DNA of 39,799 nt from a virus, in the IMG/VR virus record IMGVR_UViG_3300010233_000088, positions 1 through 39,799 of that record; one strand, given 5' to 3'. This document shows positions 37,844 through 39,799 of this stretch, piece after piece. Numbering within the stretch: the stretch's first letter is position 1; each line of letters begins with the position of its first letter. A program made the position numbers and the translations under genes. The notes beneath the pieces are model-generated. The model ran no database searches. It was given only the letters and a program-made list of their open reading frames with translations, and had not been told where the DNA came from.

Positions 37844-38164
37844 ATGGCTAATCTTTTAAACTCAACTGGTGATCCAATAGCACCAACATACGGCACTGGT
37901 GCGGTATCTATTATGTCTGGTATCAATTTACAAGAAACAGGTGTAAACAGTACGGTAGGGGATTTCTTAAACGATAGCGCGGCTCCCGGGCAACCTAATG
38001 GGTATGTAAATAATTTTACCAGTTATGGTTCAAGCGGAATGAATAGGGTTGGTGGTTACAATAGTGGATGGGCTAATGGCTGTTTAAGTCATCAAGGTCT
38101 TGGAGTTCCTCCAACATATTCAAGCGGTTTGTTATCTTTCGGAAATACTGGAAGGCAAGCATGA
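37844..38164 (+). CDS. Gly/Asn-rich small protein, paralogue of the next gene
   Basis: 106 residues, no charged clusters, rich in Gly, Asn and Ser. The segment PGQPNGYVNNF...GYNSGWANGCLS...PTYSSGLLSFGNTGRQA recurs in the following gene, so the two arose by tandem duplication. Between portal and scaffold in the head module. AGGAATGAT precedes the ATG. Unrecognised family; probably a minor head protein. Confidence 0.65.
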   Translation: MANLLNSTGDPIAPTYGTGAVSIMSGINLQETGVNSTVGDFLNDSAAPGQPNGYVNNFTSYGSSGMNRVGGYNSGWANGCLSHQGLGVPPTYSSGLLSFGNTGRQA

Positions 38165-38424
38165 GCTTAACAAGTTCTGCCAGCGATCCTACTTGTCCTA
38201 CGTATGCGTCTGGAACATGGTCATTGATGAATGGTTCAGCAGTGCTTTCAAATAATAATGACTGCGCTCAACCGGGACAGCCGAATGGATATTACAATAC
38301 TTTTCCTACATTAACAGTTGGTTCTTTCAATGCGGGATGGACTAATGGAGATTTAACACAAACAGTACAGCCAGTGTATAGGAATGGTTTAAATTCTTTT
38401 GGGAATACTGGCTTACAATCCTAG
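38161..38424 (+). CDS. Gly/Asn-rich small protein, paralogue of 37844-38164
   Basis: 87 residues. Shares PGQPNGYYNTF, (S/N)xGWxNGxL, PVYRNGLNSFGNTGLQS with its neighbour; both end FGNTG(R/L)Q(A/S). The start overlaps the preceding stop (ATGA). Contains two Cys (PTCPTY, NDCAQP). Function unknown. Confidence 0.65.
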   Translation: MSLTSSASDPTCPTYASGTWSLMNGSAVLSNNNDCAQPGQPNGYYNTFPTLTVGSFNAGWTNGDLTQTVQPVYRNGLNSFGNTGLQS

Positions 38425-38433
38425 GAGGGAGTT

Positions 38434-38508
38434 ATGAGCAAGACAGGACGTACAGGTCACAGGGTAAAAATTAAGATACCAACCAATCCAAGACAACCAA
38501 ACGGTTAA
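38434..38508 (+). CDS. 24-residue basic peptide
   Basis: ATG three bases after AGGAGGGAGTT, coding MSKTGRTGHRVKIKIPTNPR then QPNG and a TAA stop. Very basic, with no acidic residues. The strong ribosome site and the fit between two genes support translation, but the size makes it uncertain. A DNA-binding or scaffold-associated role would be a guess. Confidence 0.45.
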   Translation: MSKTGRTGHRVKIKIPTNPRQPNG

Positions 38509-38522
38509 GAAAGAAGGAAAAA

Positions 38523-39431
38523 ATGGATAATCTAATTCGAAAGAATTACGACCCAGCAGTGATTGACGATAAGGGAGCGGCGGTCGCTACTGCTACAGGG
38601 TTAGAAGCAGGGGCAGTAAGCGGAGGTGCAGGAGCCGCAGGCGCAACAGCATGGAAAACAAGTATCAGCAATCCTGATCTGCGTAATTCATTAAGCAAGT
38701 TTGATGATACTCCAGATGGGATTGGAAAGCTTGCGGAGAGTTACAATAACCTTGAAAAACTTTTAGGTCACGAGAAAGTCCCCATACCTAAAGACATCAA
38801 TGATGTTGAAGGATGGAATAGGTTAAGCAAAGCTCTGGGAGTTCCTGACAAAGCCGAAGGGTATGGGTTAGCTGACGCATCTATCCCAGCCGACTTAGCT
38901 AAAATGGGGTTGACTTTAAACAAGAACGAGTTTGCAGAAGTCATGCACGCCCATAAAGTCCCACCAGCCGCAGTGAAAGGTATTTGGGATGTGTACCAAA
39001 AGAAAGCCATTGATTCTTATTCTCAAGCCATGAAGCAACACCAAGAACAGTTGACCAAGACTATAAATACTTTACGCGGTGAATGGGGAGATTCTTACGA
39101 AACCAACGTGGAGTTAGGACAGATGGTTATTAACAAGTTTTCCACAGGCCAAGAAATGAACGATAAGATCACTGCGATGCTTTCAAAAGACCCTGATGGT
39201 ATTAAGTTCTTAGCTAAGGTTGGAGAGCAGTTCGCAGAGAACAAGGTTCCTGAGTTCCAAATGAAAAGGTTTAGCTTAGCTCCAGAGGAAGCAATGGAGG
39301 AAGTCCGCAAGATCACAATGGATATGGACGGCCCGTATATGAACATGAAGGGCAAGTTCACAGCCAAAGAACACGAAGCGGCAATAGACCGAGTGAACCA
39401 TTTACTTGGAGTTTCACAAAAAAGAGGATAA
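38523..39431 (+). CDS. Scaffolding (capsid assembly) protein
   Basis: 302 residues. After an Ala/Gly-rich N-terminus, IGKLAESYNNLEKLLGHEKVPIPKDINDVEGWNRLSKALGVPDKAEGYGL is the common podovirus scaffold pattern (vpxP...ew..l...LGxPxxxxxYxl). The C-terminal half is helical and charged with many Glu and Lys. Encoded directly before the capsid gene. AAAGGAAAAA precedes the ATG. Confidence 0.88.
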   Translation: MDNLIRKNYDPAVIDDKGAAVATATGLEAGAVSGGAGAAGATAWKTSISNPDLRNSLSKFDDTPDGIGKLAESYNNLEKLLGHEKVPIPKDINDVEGWNRLSKALGVPDKAEGYGLADASIPADLAKMGLTLNKNEFAEVMHAHKVPPAAVKGIWDVYQKKAIDSYSQAMKQHQEQLTKTINTLRGEWGDSYETNVELGQMVINKFSTGQEMNDKITAMLSKDPDGIKFLAKVGEQFAENKVPEFQMKRFSLAPEEAMEEVRKITMDMDGPYMNMKGKFTAKEHEAAIDRVNHLLGVSQKRG

Positions 39432-39574
39432 GCGTTAAGCCCCTCAAATAGTTTTGTAGTGTCGACAAGCGAAAGCCCGGCAAATGCAGTAAAGCTGGAA
39501 GCAACGACCCCTTTTTGGGACAATCGAAACGACCGCTTCAATCGTTAACGCAGTTCTAAAAAGGGGAATTTCAA
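39432..39574 (+). promoter_or_regulatory. Structured 5' leader of the capsid gene
   Basis: 143 bases with no gene. It holds a GCGAAAGC mini-hairpin, a CCGGC...GCTGG stem (about 39477-39498), a CCC-TTTTT-GGG stem, and flanking GCGTTAA (39432-) and TTAACGC (-39551) that could close the whole element. AGGGGA at about 39562-39567 is the capsid ribosome site. Likely a stabilising or regulatory mRNA leader for a highly expressed gene; a promoter could also be inside. Confidence 0.5.
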
Positions 39575-39799
39575 ATGGCAGACACACAAGCCGCAATTTT
39601 CGCCCAAGCCTATAGTCAGAATATCATGCAGTTAGCGGAGCAGAAATATTCTAAGCTCTATAATACCGTTTACATGAAGCCCAATGTACGGGGCAAGGCT
39701 TTCTTCCAAGACCAAATCGGTCAATGGGCAATGAGCATCAAAGCAGGTCGTAACTCACAAACACCAAATAACGACCCCGTTTTAGGTCGTCGTATGGGT
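39575..39799 (+). CDS. Major capsid protein, N-terminal 75 codons, cut by window edge
   Basis: ATG at 39575, eight bases after AGGGGA. Reads MADTQAAIFAQAYSQNIMQL, AEQKYSKLYNTV and FFQDQIGQWAMSIKAGRN and runs open to the last base. The final 18 codons are repeated (inverted) at 35974-35921, where the gene continues. The QxxsxLxxxvxxxxxxGxxxxxxxig pattern is the normal N-terminus of podovirus major capsid proteins. Confidence 0.85.
   Translation, partial: MADTQAAIFAQAYSQNIMQLAEQKYSKLYNTVYMKPNVRGKAFFQDQIGQWAMSIKAGRNSQTPNNDPVLGRRMG
39745..39799. repeat. 55-bp inverted copy of 35921-35975
   Basis: Last 55 bases of the window, exact reverse complement of 35921-35975 in the capsid gene. Marks the right-hand closing overlap of the rearranged block. 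Confidence 0.92.

Noticed and set aside
1-39799. tRNA genes, integrase, IS elements
   Set aside because: I looked for cloverleaf-like segments, tyrosine/serine recombinase motifs and transposase DDE motifs and saw none; a dedicated tRNA scan would be needed to be certain.

Overview
This window is essentially a complete genome of a tailed, short-tailed (podovirus-type) bacteriophage of about 39.7 kb, AT-rich, with one rearranged joint. The virion genes follow a T7-like plan: small and large terminase, portal, Bbp19-like protein, scaffold, major capsid protein, tail tubular proteins A and B, three consecutive internal-virion-type proteins and a tail fibre with a T7-type N-terminus. There is no T7-type RNA or DNA polymerase. 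The early region instead carries an ERF-type annealing protein, an HNH nuclease and small regulators. Strong AGGAGG-type ribosome sites point to a bacterial host, but the host cannot be named from the sequence. No integrase, polymerase, tRNA or recognisable endolysin was found.

One joint is not collinear. Bases 1-33 are the reverse complement of 35972-36004, and 39745-39799 are the reverse complement of 35921-35975. Inverting 35972-39799 restores an intact 567-residue portal and an intact 284-residue capsid protein. It also closes the sequence into a circle of about 39,715 bp with every gene on one strand. The window is therefore best read as a circular or circularly permuted genome carrying one inversion artefact (or a rare rearranged molecule) joined at the 4-base microhomology ACCT.

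Layout in transcription order (minus strand as given): (1) 18.9-18.2 kb, a terminator, inverted-repeat operators and the first regulators; (2) 18.2-12.3 kb, the early/recombination region, including a leaderless ribbon-helix-helix gene, ERF, HNH, a protein with about thirty 4-residue repeats, a papain-like protein and an array of mini-genes that share the same 24-bp leader; (3) 12.2-2.5 kb, a glycan operon with a sugar C-methyltransferase, an FAD mutase-like enzyme, four GT2 glycosyltransferases, an RmlB-type dehydratase, a radical-SAM enzyme and a TMTC-like GT-C membrane glycosyltransferase, interleaved with mini-proteins, several of them zinc-ribbon-like; (4) 2.5-0 kb, a parS-like site, terminase, and the start of the portal; (5) 36.0-39.8 kb (inverted here), portal, scaffold and capsid start; (6) 36.0-19.2 kb, capsid, decoration and tail proteins, a possible lysis set, internal proteins, a SpeD-like plus ATP-grasp pair, and the tail fibre.

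Most genes are stitched together by ATGA or TAATG overlaps, so translation is probably coupled over long stretches. The two most interesting parts are the glycan operon, roughly a quarter of the genome, which probably remodels host surface polysaccharide or decorates the virion, and the SpeD-like/ATP-grasp pair placed inside the virion-gene operon, which looks like an amine-forming plus amide-ligating modification pathway.
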